Positions 1-6,651 of a DNA stretch of 7,908 nucleotides are shown here, in pieces. Position numbers and translations under genes: made by a program. The stretch is from Euryarchaeota archaeon UBA229 (GTDB taxonomy: Archaea; Thermoplasmatota; Poseidoniia; Poseidoniales; Poseidoniaceae), in NCBI GenBank assembly GCA_002505355.1, contig DAUW01000114.1:550-8457 (forward strand), written 5' to 3'. The notes under the pieces were generated by a model, which had not been told where the DNA came from, did not search any database, and saw only the letters and a list, made by a program, of their open reading frames with translations. Position 1 is the first letter of the stretch. Each line of letters begins with the position of its first letter.

Positions 1-2037
1 AGTTGGTACGATATGTTTGATGCTTTCTTTGCCGCCACTAACCAGTCCGGCTTGGGTGCCGTAACATACACACAAGCAATCCAAGGTCAGCAAGCCGCAG
101 CCGGTGGAGTCACTTTCGCTGGTAATGCATCAATTACCGATCTGACTTACGCATTTGATTCCGCAGTAATGCCAACTGGCGAGGATGTTTCCCTCACTGG
201 AATGGTTGGTGTCATGGTTCTTTCTGGTCACTGTAATGCATTCCAAACCGCAACCTATGATGAAGTAATGGCAGATGCAGCAAATGGCTTTGCTAACGTT
301 GGAACTATGCAAAGAGCCAGTATTTGGGGCTTCGGAGTTCCAGGTGATATCAACGCAACTATCGCTAACGACTTTGCGGTTTGTTTTGGTATCGGTGGTA
401 TGTTTGCTAATGTGTTCGGCGGTGGCGATGATGATTGGTTTATGGACCAATCTGGAACTGCTGTCGATGCATCAACTAGAATGATGAACTACCTTGGAGT
501 CGACATCGATAACGCAGTTGCCATGAATCTATTGTTTGGCGGTCAAGGAGAGGCAGTTCCAACTGGTCTATTAGCAACCAATGCAGTAGGCGATGAATCT
601 GCCACAGCGTTTGGCGTCGCAACATTCATCGGAATGGATGCAGCAACCGCAATGTCCACCTACAATTTAGATATGGAACAATATGGAGCAATCGCCACAT
701 GGGTTGGCGGTTGGTTGGGCAGTCAGACTGCTCTACCATTGGTGTTGCTTGGCGGCACTGGAACCATAACTGCTGAGGAGTTCGTCAATGTAACACTTGG
801 TGGCCAAGACCCGGTTAACGGCGGTTACCTAACTTACAGCCTCAACATGGGCGGTGCATGGGGCGTTTTGGGTGCCTCAGCCGGAGCCCCTCCAGTATCA
901 GTTGCCCCTGAGGTCGCTGGAAATCTGCTGTATGGGCCGTTAGGTATTACCACTAGAACCGGTTCAGGCTTGTTCCTTTACGGTGAATTGTTTGGACAGA
1001 CTCCGCCAATTAATTTGGCAACCATGCAACCAGGAGCACCAATGGCGTGGAATGAAACTACAATTGGTACAATCTATGGCATTGATGCCAATGCGGCTGC
1101 AGCTCTCAGGTCACTACTCAGAGATGCCATTTACGATGACTTCGTCCCAGACTTCTTGCTGGGATTAGGTAGCGACGGTCCTTACAAGACTCAGACAGTC
1201 AATGAGTGGCTGTTTGGCTGGAGAGACCCTGTTAGCGCTTTCGTTGCTGGTGATATTACAGACCCAACACTAGGCTGGACCAAGCTGGAAACCAACCAGA
1301 CTTACTACGGTTCTGGCGGCGTGTCAACTGGACCAGCCACAACCTACACAATCTGTACTGGACACAACTCAGACTGTGACAAGGGCGAAACATTGCTTGA
1401 GGATGGCTCCAACGAACTACCGTGGCACAACACACAAATGATGATGGCCACCTTTGGGCTAGTTGGTGTTGAAACCCTCGACGAAACCACTGGAGGTTTC
1501 CTAACCGGTGACGGTGACAAAGTAGATGCCGGTGGTTACGCAATAACCGCTGTTGTTTGTTCTGGAACCAGTGAAGTCAAGAACATACCAGTCGATGACT
1601 GCACAGCATCTGTCGACCCAACCACCAGGCCGATTACTGCGAAACTGATCAAGTCATTCAGTCTGGTTGACGCAATGACACCGGCTCTACCAGTTTACTT
1701 CGGTACCGAAATCAACATGCAGGCTGAACAACTCTCAGGCTTGATTATTGCTGGTGACTCTACTTCAACATTCTACCTTGACATGAGAGGTCCATACGAC
1801 AGAGCAACGGCACCAACTATGGATGACCTACAACCAGTATTCCAAATCGTTCAGTCCTCAGAAATCGAGGATGATGATGCAGAAGAAATGGAGAGCTCAA
1901 TTGTTACCAACCAGAACGGACTAACCTACTGGACCAACTTTGACGTCCCAACAGACTACATTGCGCTACTACTGCTCCTGGGCACAATCTCCTGTCTAAT
2001 CCTTGGAGTCATTGCTCTAGGTAATGACGAAGAGTGA
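1..2037 (+). CDS. CD36/scavenger-receptor-B-like membrane-anchored extracytoplasmic protein (5' end missing)
   Basis: The frame is open from base 1 (first four codons S-W-Y-D) to the TGA at 2035-2037, so this is probably the C-terminal part of a longer protein. The ATG at base 13 has no visible ribosome binding site and is probably internal. Residues are numbered from that ATG. The protein is acidic, Gly/Ala/Thr-rich and Lys-poor, like a secreted ectodomain, and has one hydrophobic helix at about 649-670 followed by a short NDEE tail. Residues 395-406 read TVNEWLFGWRDP, very close to the TLRELLWGYRDP of human CD36. They are followed by a TG...KG segment (449-458) and, just before the last helix, SSEIEDDDAEEMESSIV (614-630). 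That segment sits where CD36/LIMP-2 have their final ectodomain strand and the SG/NE-x-D motif. Five ectodomain cysteines (74, 124, 447, 455, 516) plus C530 could form three disulfides. Known: the family is a two-helix, large-ectodomain lipid/fatty-acid receptor with a hydrophobic tunnel. Inferred: the matching N-terminal helix lies upstream, and the role is lipid binding or transfer at the cell surface. The N-terminal 300 residues match nothing I recognise. A generic surface protein remains possible. Confidence 0.55.
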   Translation, partial: SWYDMFDAFFAATNQSGLGAVTYTQAIQGQQAAAGGVTFAGNASITDLTYAFDSAVMPTGEDVSLTGMVGVMVLSGHCNAFQTATYDEVMADAANGFANVGTMQRASIWGFGVPGDINATIANDFAVCFGIGGMFANVFGGGDDDWFMDQSGTAVDASTRMMNYLGVDIDNAVAMNLLFGGQGEAVPTGLLATNAVGDESATAFGVATFIGMDAATAMSTYNLDMEQYGAIATWVGGWLGSQTALPLVLLGGTGTITAEEFVNVTLGGQDPVNGGYLTYSLNMGGAWGVLGASAGAPPVSVAPEVAGNLLYGPLGITTRTGSGLFLYGELFGQTPPINLATMQPGAPMAWNETTIGTIYGIDANAAAALRSLLRDAIYDDFVPDFLLGLGSDGPYKTQTVNEWLFGWRDPVSAFVAGDITDPTLGWTKLETNQTYYGSGGVSTGPATTYTICTGHNSDCDKGETLLEDGSNELPWHNTQMMMATFGLVGVETLDETTGGFLTGDGDKVDAGGYAITAVVCSGTSEVKNIPVDDCTASVDPTTRPITAKLIKSFSLVDAMTPALPVYFGTEINMQAEQLSGLIIAGDSTSTFYLDMRGPYDRATAPTMDDLQPVFQIVQSSEIEDDDAEEMESSIVTNQNGLTYWTNFDVPTDYIALLLLLGTISCLILGVIALGNDEE
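1957..2022 (+). other. C-terminal transmembrane helix of the CD36-like protein
   Basis: This segment encodes about 22 nearly uninterrupted hydrophobic residues (YIALLLLLGTIS... to IALG), preceded by an acidic, polar stretch and followed by NDEE. This is a single-pass anchor at the extreme C-terminus. With almost no positively charged residues on the short tail, orientation cannot be settled from charge alone. An outside ectodomain and a very short cytoplasmic tail would fit the CD36 family plan. Confidence 0.8.
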
Positions 2038-2093
2038 AGCCAGGTTTTACTGCCACTGGGATATTGCGGTATAGAGCGAGCGAAAGCAATAGA

Positions 2094-2115
2094 ACTCACC
2101 TTTGAAATGGTGAGT
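2094..2115 (+). repeat. Perfect 7-bp inverted repeat before the glycosyltransferase gene
   Basis: ACTCACC at 2094-2100 is the exact reverse complement of GGTGAGT at 2109-2115, separated by eight bases (TTTGAAAT). It lies in the 93-nt gap between the CD36-like stop and the preferred glycosyltransferase start, and covers the alternative start at 2107. No T-run follows, so it does not look like a simple terminator. It could be an operator dyad or an RNA hairpin in the leader. The role is unknown. Confidence 0.45.
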
Positions 2116-2130
2116 CCGACTCGACACTGC

Positions 2131-3285
2131 ATGGCCAAGCGAGTTCTCCTAGTGCGAGGGGGCTCACTTGGTCGCAACACTGGATTAGGTGCAGCACATC
2201 ACAACCTTGTGGATCTATTATCAAGTGGCAAGGTTGTTGGCTGGGAATTAGCTGATGTTTACGAGTATCCGTTAGCAAAGACAAATAATCCAATGTCTCG
2301 AATATGGCAGCGCTGGTTCGCTCATCCACGGCGCGTAGCGAAACAAATTACCAAACTAGCACAACAAAATGATTGCGACATCGTTCACATTACTGATCAA
2401 GAACAGGCTCACTTGGCCCCCAAAAACAGCCCACTCCCGGTGGTAATAACAGTGCATGATTTGTTTCACCTATTTCCTGAGCAGTTGAGATTGCGCGATG
2501 AGGTGATAGCTGTTGGCGACGCTAAGCCTGGAGTAATCAGACGCCGAGATTTGCGTAAGCTCAAAGCAGGTATCAATCGAGCAAATCATCTGTTATGCAA
2601 CTCAAAGCACACACTTAAGGCCACTAATCGATACTTTCCTAGCGTTGCGGCAAGCCCTCTGCCCCTTGGTATAGACTCAGCAAAATACCATCCAGATAAT
2701 AATCAAGTAATTGACCTTGACCTGCCCGATAAGTGTAATTTATTGGTCGTTGGTAGTAATGATCCGAGAAAGCGAATGAACTTCCTGTGTAAAGTAATCG
2801 CCAGCCTACCAGAAGCAATAAAAAATCAAATTCATATCCATCATGTCGGCAACTCCTCGGCGAATTCAGGCTTACCAGCGATATCTGATATGGTAAAATC
2901 ACACAATCTGAATAATTGGACAGCCCACGGTTCTGCAGTATCAGACGAATACCTAATGACTCTGCGCTTGATGTGTGATGGGTTGTTGTTTCCATCAGTT
3001 AGTGAAGGGTTCGGTTATCCACCCATTGAATCGATGGCTGCGGGTATGAGGGTTGTTTGTGCAGATTTGCCGTCCCATAACGAACTAATGCCGGAGGATA
3101 GTTGTATATCAGCAGATGATGCGAGTGCATGGTTAGATGCCATAACGTCACTTTACGAGGATTATAAGATGAGAAAACTAGGCTCGATACAGCCAAGTTT
3201 GCGCATGATTGAGCATGCAAAACAGTACGATAATGCTGTATTCTGTGCGAGATTAGGTGAATTTTATTCTTCTATAGTTACCTAG
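2131..3285 (+). CDS. GT4-family glycosyltransferase (GT-B fold)
   Basis: This 384-residue protein has the length and plan of a retaining GT-B glycosyltransferase of family GT4, which moves a sugar from a nucleotide-sugar donor to a lipid, glycan or protein acceptor on the cytoplasmic side of the membrane. Near the N-terminus is a GG-x-LGRNTGLG loop that would contact the donor phosphates. A VHDLFHLFP segment (about 108-116) holds the usual active-site histidine. An interdomain GSNDPRKR segment (about 208-215) supplies the R/K pair. The signature E-x7-E is intact as SEGFGYPPIESM, with E292 and E300. There is no membrane segment. I prefer the ATG at 2131 (MAKRVLLVRGG), because the family begins directly with the first beta-strand; the ATG at 2107 would add eight unconserved residues. 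Neither start has a clear Shine-Dalgarno, so a leaderless or short-leader mRNA is possible. Donor and acceptor cannot be read from the sequence. The gene may be co-transcribed with the upstream CD36-like gene, and a glycan on that surface protein is one guess. Confidence 0.88.
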   Translation: MAKRVLLVRGGSLGRNTGLGAAHHNLVDLLSSGKVVGWELADVYEYPLAKTNNPMSRIWQRWFAHPRRVAKQITKLAQQNDCDIVHITDQEQAHLAPKNSPLPVVITVHDLFHLFPEQLRLRDEVIAVGDAKPGVIRRRDLRKLKAGINRANHLLCNSKHTLKATNRYFPSVAASPLPLGIDSAKYHPDNNQVIDLDLPDKCNLLVVGSNDPRKRMNFLCKVIASLPEAIKNQIHIHHVGNSSANSGLPAISDMVKSHNLNNWTAHGSAVSDEYLMTLRLMCDGLLFPSVSEGFGYPPIESMAAGMRVVCADLPSHNELMPEDSCISADDASAWLDAITSLYEDYKMRKLGSIQPSLRMIEHAKQYDNAVFCARLGEFYSSIVT

Positions 3286-3287
3286 TT

Positions 3288-3842
3288 TTACCAAGGAAAT
3301 TTTACGTTCCAAATTATGCCGTCAAAAATTATGCACTGGATACCGAGCAAAATCGAGCCAATGAGCATTGTTTTACCCCCTGCAAACCCGTCTTTATAGC
3401 TTGAATAGGCTAGCATTCCCAACATAATATTGCCAATACTAACAAGGGTCAAAATTCCAATAACTAGCATCGGCGTCCATGAGTAGTCATTGTTAATGTG
3501 AAACAGCGTGCTTTCCAACCACAGCATTGATGGTATCATGAATAGGCTATAGGAAAGAAAAATCCTGTTCAGACCTGCACCATCTGACGTTTTTTGCCAC
3601 GGCCAGCGAAGTTGTTCAACCACTGATAAGTCGGCTCGGTAGAGTATCGTCCACCAGTAAATCAGCCAACCAAACGCGGCAAGAAACATACATGGCACGA
3701 TGAATACAATCCATGATTCTGGTATCCCTCCCCACAGGATCATCGAATCGTCCGTTCTAGAAACACCGTAGACATAGGATAGTAGTACTAAAATTCCACA
3801 CACGACAACAAAAATGCGGACAAAACGACGGGTTATCACCAT
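3288..3842 (-). CDS. Five-helix integral membrane protein, function unknown
   Basis: This 184-residue protein is dominated by hydrophobic segments, at about residues 8-26, 43-65, 92-112, 122-146 and 157-178, so five membrane helices are likely. A basic N-terminus (MVITRRFVRI) suggests it starts in the cytoplasm. The largest loop, about 66-91, contains RADLSVVEQLRWPWQK, with W and basic residues typical of a cytoplasmic interface loop. A conspicuous KDGFAGGK lies between helices 4 and 5. I recognise no catalytic motif and no family. The start ATG (complement of 3840-3842) is well supported: a GGAG on the minus strand (3851-3854) lies eight bases upstream. The gene points away from the beta-oxidation gene and ends 2 nt from the glycosyltransferase stop, so it is transcribed alone. 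Its coding character (hydrophobic periodicity, good ribosome binding site) argues that it is real despite lacking a recognisable homologue. Confidence 0.75.
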   Translation of the reverse strand: MVITRRFVRIFVVVCGILVLLSYVYGVSRTDDSMILWGGIPESWIVFIVPCMFLAAFGWLIYWWTILYRADLSVVEQLRWPWQKTSDGAGLNRIFLSYSLFMIPSMLWLESTLFHINNDYSWTPMLVIGILTLVSIGNIMLGMLAYSSYKDGFAGGKTMLIGSILLGIQCIIFDGIIWNVKFPW

Positions 3843-3935
3843 GAAATCTACTCCGTATGACTCTCCTTAAATGCTTAATTGAGGGGTCGACATGAATACG
3901 CATTGTTCATGAACATCTTTTGATTCGCACGGGTT
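3843..3935. promoter_or_regulatory. Divergent promoter region
   Basis: These 93 bp separate the starts of the minus-strand membrane protein and the plus-strand beta-oxidation gene, so both promoters must lie here or overlap the genes. The only A/T-rich core is CTTAAATGCTTAATT at about 3864-3878, which reads as a TATA-like element on either strand. Used on the plus strand it would place transcription start near 3900 and give a leader of roughly 35 nt. No Shine-Dalgarno is visible before the ATG at 3936 (it is preceded by CGCACGGGTT). Element assignment is tentative. Confidence 0.4.
3851..3854 (-). promoter_or_regulatory. Ribosome binding site of the membrane protein
   Basis: The minus strand reads GGAG with an 8-nt spacer to the ATG at 3842, a good Shine-Dalgarno match. 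It fixes the start of the five-helix protein. Confidence 0.6.
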
Positions 3936-6026
3936 ATGCAACCAATCCAACGAGTAGCAATAGTCGGCGCCGGAAACATGGGTTCAGGCATCGCGCAAAA
4001 ATCAGCACAAGAGGAATTTGATGTACAAATGGTTGACAGAGAGCAACAATGGGTTGACCGTGGGCAAAATATTATTTCTGGTTTTCTAGACGAAGCAGTT
4101 GGAAGAAGGATCTTCTCAGAGCAACAGGTTGCGGACATAAAGAATAGGATTACTGGAGTTGTTGGCGTTGATAATACCGCAGCAGATACGGATTTGGTAA
4201 TTGAAGCGGTCTTTGAGGACTTCGAGATCAAAAGCGCGGTGTTTGAGAGTTTGGACGGTGCCTGTGGTGAAAACACAATCTTGGCATCAAATACCTCTTC
4301 GCTATCGGTTAACGCGTTGGCTGAAGCAACCGGTAGACCAGATCGCTTCGTTGGTTTACATTTCTTTTACCATCCGGCAAAAAACCGCTTGGTAGAAGTC
4401 ATTCCGGCAGAATCTACTAGTCAACAGACCATTGACCGAGTAGTACAATACTGCAAGATGTTGGGCAAAGTGGTAATTGTCTGCGGCGACAGGCCAGGAT
4501 TTGTCGTCAACAGATTTTTTGTTCCATGGTTAAATGAGGCTTGCCTACTCCTTGAAGAAGGACACGGAACCGCCGCTCAAATTGATGCAGTCGCACGTAA
4601 GGCATTCAGGATTGGATTAGGGCCTTTCGGGCTAATGAATCTCACTGGGCCCCCAATTGCTCTACACTCCACCGATTACCTTGCAGAGCAGTTGATTACA
4701 CCAAGGTACTGTGGTGCAGCTAATCTCAGGGAACTAGTTGGCGAAAACCGAATGTGGGAAATTGATGAAGAAGAATCCTACACAGAGAACCAATACGAGG
4801 AAATTTCTCGTCGCCTCTACGGAGTAGTATTTGGTGTTGCTACTCAAATTGTCGCCGAGGGCGTGTGCTCTATCGAAGATGTTGACCGTGGCGCCAAAGT
4901 AGGCCTAAGGTGGGCAAGAGGACCGTTTGAATTAATGAATCGGGTCGGTGTGAAAAACTCTTACGAAATGGCCAAGGATTACCTTGCACTGTGTCAAGAT
5001 GACGAAGGCAATAGTAACTGGATATTGCCAGACTTTTTTGCTGTTCAAGCATCCAAAAATATGGCTTGGGACTTTTCATATGTCGACACCCAAATTAGCG
5101 ATGGCATCGCTACCATCACCATCAATCGGCCAGAAGCAATGAATGCGTTAAACGAGACCGTAATTCAGCAACTTGGTCTCGCCGTTGCCGCAATAAATGA
5201 TAATGACGCCGTTCACACAATGGTATTGGATGGTGCAGGTAAGGCGTTCATCGCAGGGGCTGACGTGAAGTTCTTTGTCGATAAAATACGCTCAGACTCG
5301 ATTGAGGATATCGTTGAATTTACCAGTAACGGGCATAAGGTACTCAATGCAATAGAAAACTCAACAAAAACCACGATTGCCCTAACTACTGGGCTGGCAT
5401 TAGGTGGTGGTCTTGAACTCGCATTATGTTGCGATTACCGTATTGGGACGCGCAGAACTCAGTTTAGGTTCCCTGAAACATCGATTGGCATCTACCCGGG
5501 ACTTGGGGGCTCTCAGCGGCCTGCTAGAATATCGGGTATCCCATTAGCCCGCTGGGCAGTATTGGGTGGAAATTTCATGTCTGCACAAGTGGCTTATGAC
5601 ATTGGCTTACTGACTCATTTGGTAGATCTTGCTGATGTTGATGGTGTGGCACAAGCGTGTTCTAGAGACGGTAAACCCGTGGAAAAGTACCCCGGAAAGC
5701 CTAATTTTGAAGAAAGTACAGTTGTTAAATTTGCTACTGATTTTTACAGTGACGCTAATCTACCAACTTTGTTGTCCGGTGGTTGTCCAGATGGCTATGA
5801 TAGTGCGGATAAAACCATTTCACGACAATTGAAGAATCTCAAATATACTGCACCGATTGCCCTCTCGATGGCTAGTGAACTGATTGACATAACTGCGACA
5901 ACAACACTTGCTGAAGGTCTTGATTCAGAATTGTCAAAACTCACCGACATCTTCTCGACGCGCGACGCGCTTGAGGGTCTTTCAGCCCTTATTGAAGGAC
6001 GCAGGGCTACTTACACCAACTCATGA
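3936..6026 (+). CDS. Bifunctional 3-hydroxyacyl-CoA dehydrogenase / enoyl-CoA hydratase
   Basis: This 696-residue fusion performs the hydration of trans-2-enoyl-CoA and the NAD-dependent oxidation of (S)-3-hydroxyacyl-CoA, the middle two steps of beta-oxidation; relatives also act in archaeal crotonyl-CoA/4-hydroxybutyrate routes. Residues 1-190 form the NAD-binding domain, with GAGNMG at 11-16, SNTSS at 118-122, H142 and E154 as the catalytic pair, and N192 at the start of the helical domain. Two dehydrogenase C-terminal repeats follow, marked by GPFGLMN (229-235) and GPFELMN (329-335), exactly 100 residues apart. Residues from about 384 are a crotonase domain, with the oxyanion loop AFIAGADVKFF (437-447) and LGGGLELAL (489-497). 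Both hydratase glutamates, E494 and E514, are kept, so hydratase activity is expected. The dehydrogenase-first order is the archaeal arrangement, opposite to bacterial FadB. The catalytic loop reads HFFYHPAKNRLVEV instead of the common HFFNP form, with unchanged H-to-E spacing. The GST-fold gene follows after 13 nt. Substrate chain length is not evident. Confidence 0.95.
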   Translation: MQPIQRVAIVGAGNMGSGIAQKSAQEEFDVQMVDREQQWVDRGQNIISGFLDEAVGRRIFSEQQVADIKNRITGVVGVDNTAADTDLVIEAVFEDFEIKSAVFESLDGACGENTILASNTSSLSVNALAEATGRPDRFVGLHFFYHPAKNRLVEVIPAESTSQQTIDRVVQYCKMLGKVVIVCGDRPGFVVNRFFVPWLNEACLLLEEGHGTAAQIDAVARKAFRIGLGPFGLMNLTGPPIALHSTDYLAEQLITPRYCGAANLRELVGENRMWEIDEEESYTENQYEEISRRLYGVVFGVATQIVAEGVCSIEDVDRGAKVGLRWARGPFELMNRVGVKNSYEMAKDYLALCQDDEGNSNWILPDFFAVQASKNMAWDFSYVDTQISDGIATITINRPEAMNALNETVIQQLGLAVAAINDNDAVHTMVLDGAGKAFIAGADVKFFVDKIRSDSIEDIVEFTSNGHKVLNAIENSTKTTIALTTGLALGGGLELALCCDYRIGTRRTQFRFPETSIGIYPGLGGSQRPARISGIPLARWAVLGGNFMSAQVAYDIGLLTHLVDLADVDGVAQACSRDGKPVEKYPGKPNFEESTVVKFATDFYSDANLPTLLSGGCPDGYDSADKTISRQLKNLKYTAPIALSMASELIDITATTTLAEGLDSELSKLTDIFSTRDALEGLSALIEGRRATYTNS

Positions 6027-6028
6027 GG
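6025..6028 (+). promoter_or_regulatory. Possible ribosome binding site overlapping the upstream stop codon
   Basis: GAGG overlaps the TGA stop of the beta-oxidation gene and lies 11 nt before the ATG at 6040. This is slightly long but usable spacing. The arrangement suggests translational coupling of the two genes. Confidence 0.4.
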
Positions 6029-6039
6029 CTGGAACTTCG

Positions 6040-6651
6040 ATGTCCGGTGAGAATCTCCCAATTTTGTATAGCTTCAGGCGCTGTCCTTACGCAATGCGAG
6101 CGAGGATGTCGATTGTTCGAACTGGTTTCGCTTGTGAGCATCGAGAAGTGATACTTCGTGATAGACCTCAGCACATGATGGAAATATCACCAAAAGGGAC
6201 GGTTCCGGTAATGTTGCTGCCTGACGGGGCAGTGATTGAGGAAAGTCTTGAAATCATGCAGCATGTACTAGACTGGGAACTTGATGATCAAGAATCAAGG
6301 TGGGTGGCAAGGAATGATAACGAATTCAAGTATCACCTTGACCGCTACAAATATCCTAATCGTTATGAAAATGTAGATTCACTTGTCCATAGAACTTCAG
6401 CACAACACTACCTAGATGACTTAGATGAGCTCCTTAGCGTTGAAATTTCGACTGCATTAAGCGACGCATTGTTTCCATTTGTCCGTCAATTCGCTAACCA
6501 TGACCGGGGCTGGTTTGACTCGCAGAGTTGGAAAAATGTCCACAACTGGCTCGATCAGAATTTAACCTCGGCAGAATTTAGCCTTTGCATGAAAAAGTAT
6601 CCACAATGGTCTCCTGATCACGAACTCGTTAGGTTTCCCCCTACTGAATAA
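6040..6651 (+). CDS. Glutathione S-transferase-fold protein
   Basis: This 203-residue protein has an N-terminal thioredoxin-fold GST domain. LYSFRRCPYAMRAR (residues 9-22) is the first strand and active-site turn, with a single cysteine (C15). KGTVPV holds the cis-proline (P56), and EESLEI (67-72, with S69) is the usual gamma-glutamyl-binding motif. The rest is an all-helical GST-like C-terminal domain ending in KKYPQW. The motif set strongly resembles a bacterial GST subfamily. Most archaea lack glutathione, so the thiol partner is uncertain and the protein may act with another thiol or as a glutaredoxin-like reductase. The start at 6040 removes 44 residues encoded by an in-frame upstream extension that overlaps the preceding gene by 119 nt and does not fit the GST fold. 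The gene lies 13 nt after the beta-oxidation gene, so the two are probably co-transcribed. A role in clearing lipid peroxidation or reactive acyl products is only a guess. The 3' end overlaps the TYW1 gene by 11 bp. Confidence 0.88.
   Translation: MSGENLPILYSFRRCPYAMRARMSIVRTGFACEHREVILRDRPQHMMEISPKGTVPVMLLPDGAVIEESLEIMQHVLDWELDDQESRWVARNDNEFKYHLDRYKYPNRYENVDSLVHRTSAQHYLDDLDELLSVEISTALSDALFPFVRQFANHDRGWFDSQSWKNVHNWLDQNLTSAEFSLCMKKYPQWSPDHELVRFPPTE

Noticed and set aside
13..15. ATG at base 13 as the true start of the first gene
   Set aside because: The frame is open to the window edge, no ribosome binding site or signal sequence precedes or follows it, and a CD36-like protein needs more sequence upstream.
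2038..2093. A rho-independent-style terminator after the CD36-like gene
   Set aside because: Only a short TTTT (about 2045-2048) is seen, with no stable GC stem in front of it.
2107..2130. ATG at 2107 as the glycosyltransferase start
   Set aside because: It falls inside the inverted repeat and adds eight residues lacking family character. It is not excluded, only less likely.
2639..2995. A 118-codon minus-strand open frame inside the glycosyltransferase gene
   Set aside because: It is the antisense shadow of a gene with clear motifs and encodes no recognisable protein.
3875..4276. A 133-codon open frame on the minus strand over the start of the beta-oxidation gene
   Set aside because: It is antisense to strongly conserved NAD-binding codons, has Ser/Thr/Pro-rich shadow composition and no domain. 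It also crosses the divergent promoter.
5908..6039. A 44-residue N-terminal extension of the GST-fold protein
   Set aside because: It overlaps the end of the beta-oxidation gene by 119 nt, and its sequence is an out-of-frame reading of conserved dehydrogenase/hydratase codons. GST domains begin at the residues encoded after 6040.
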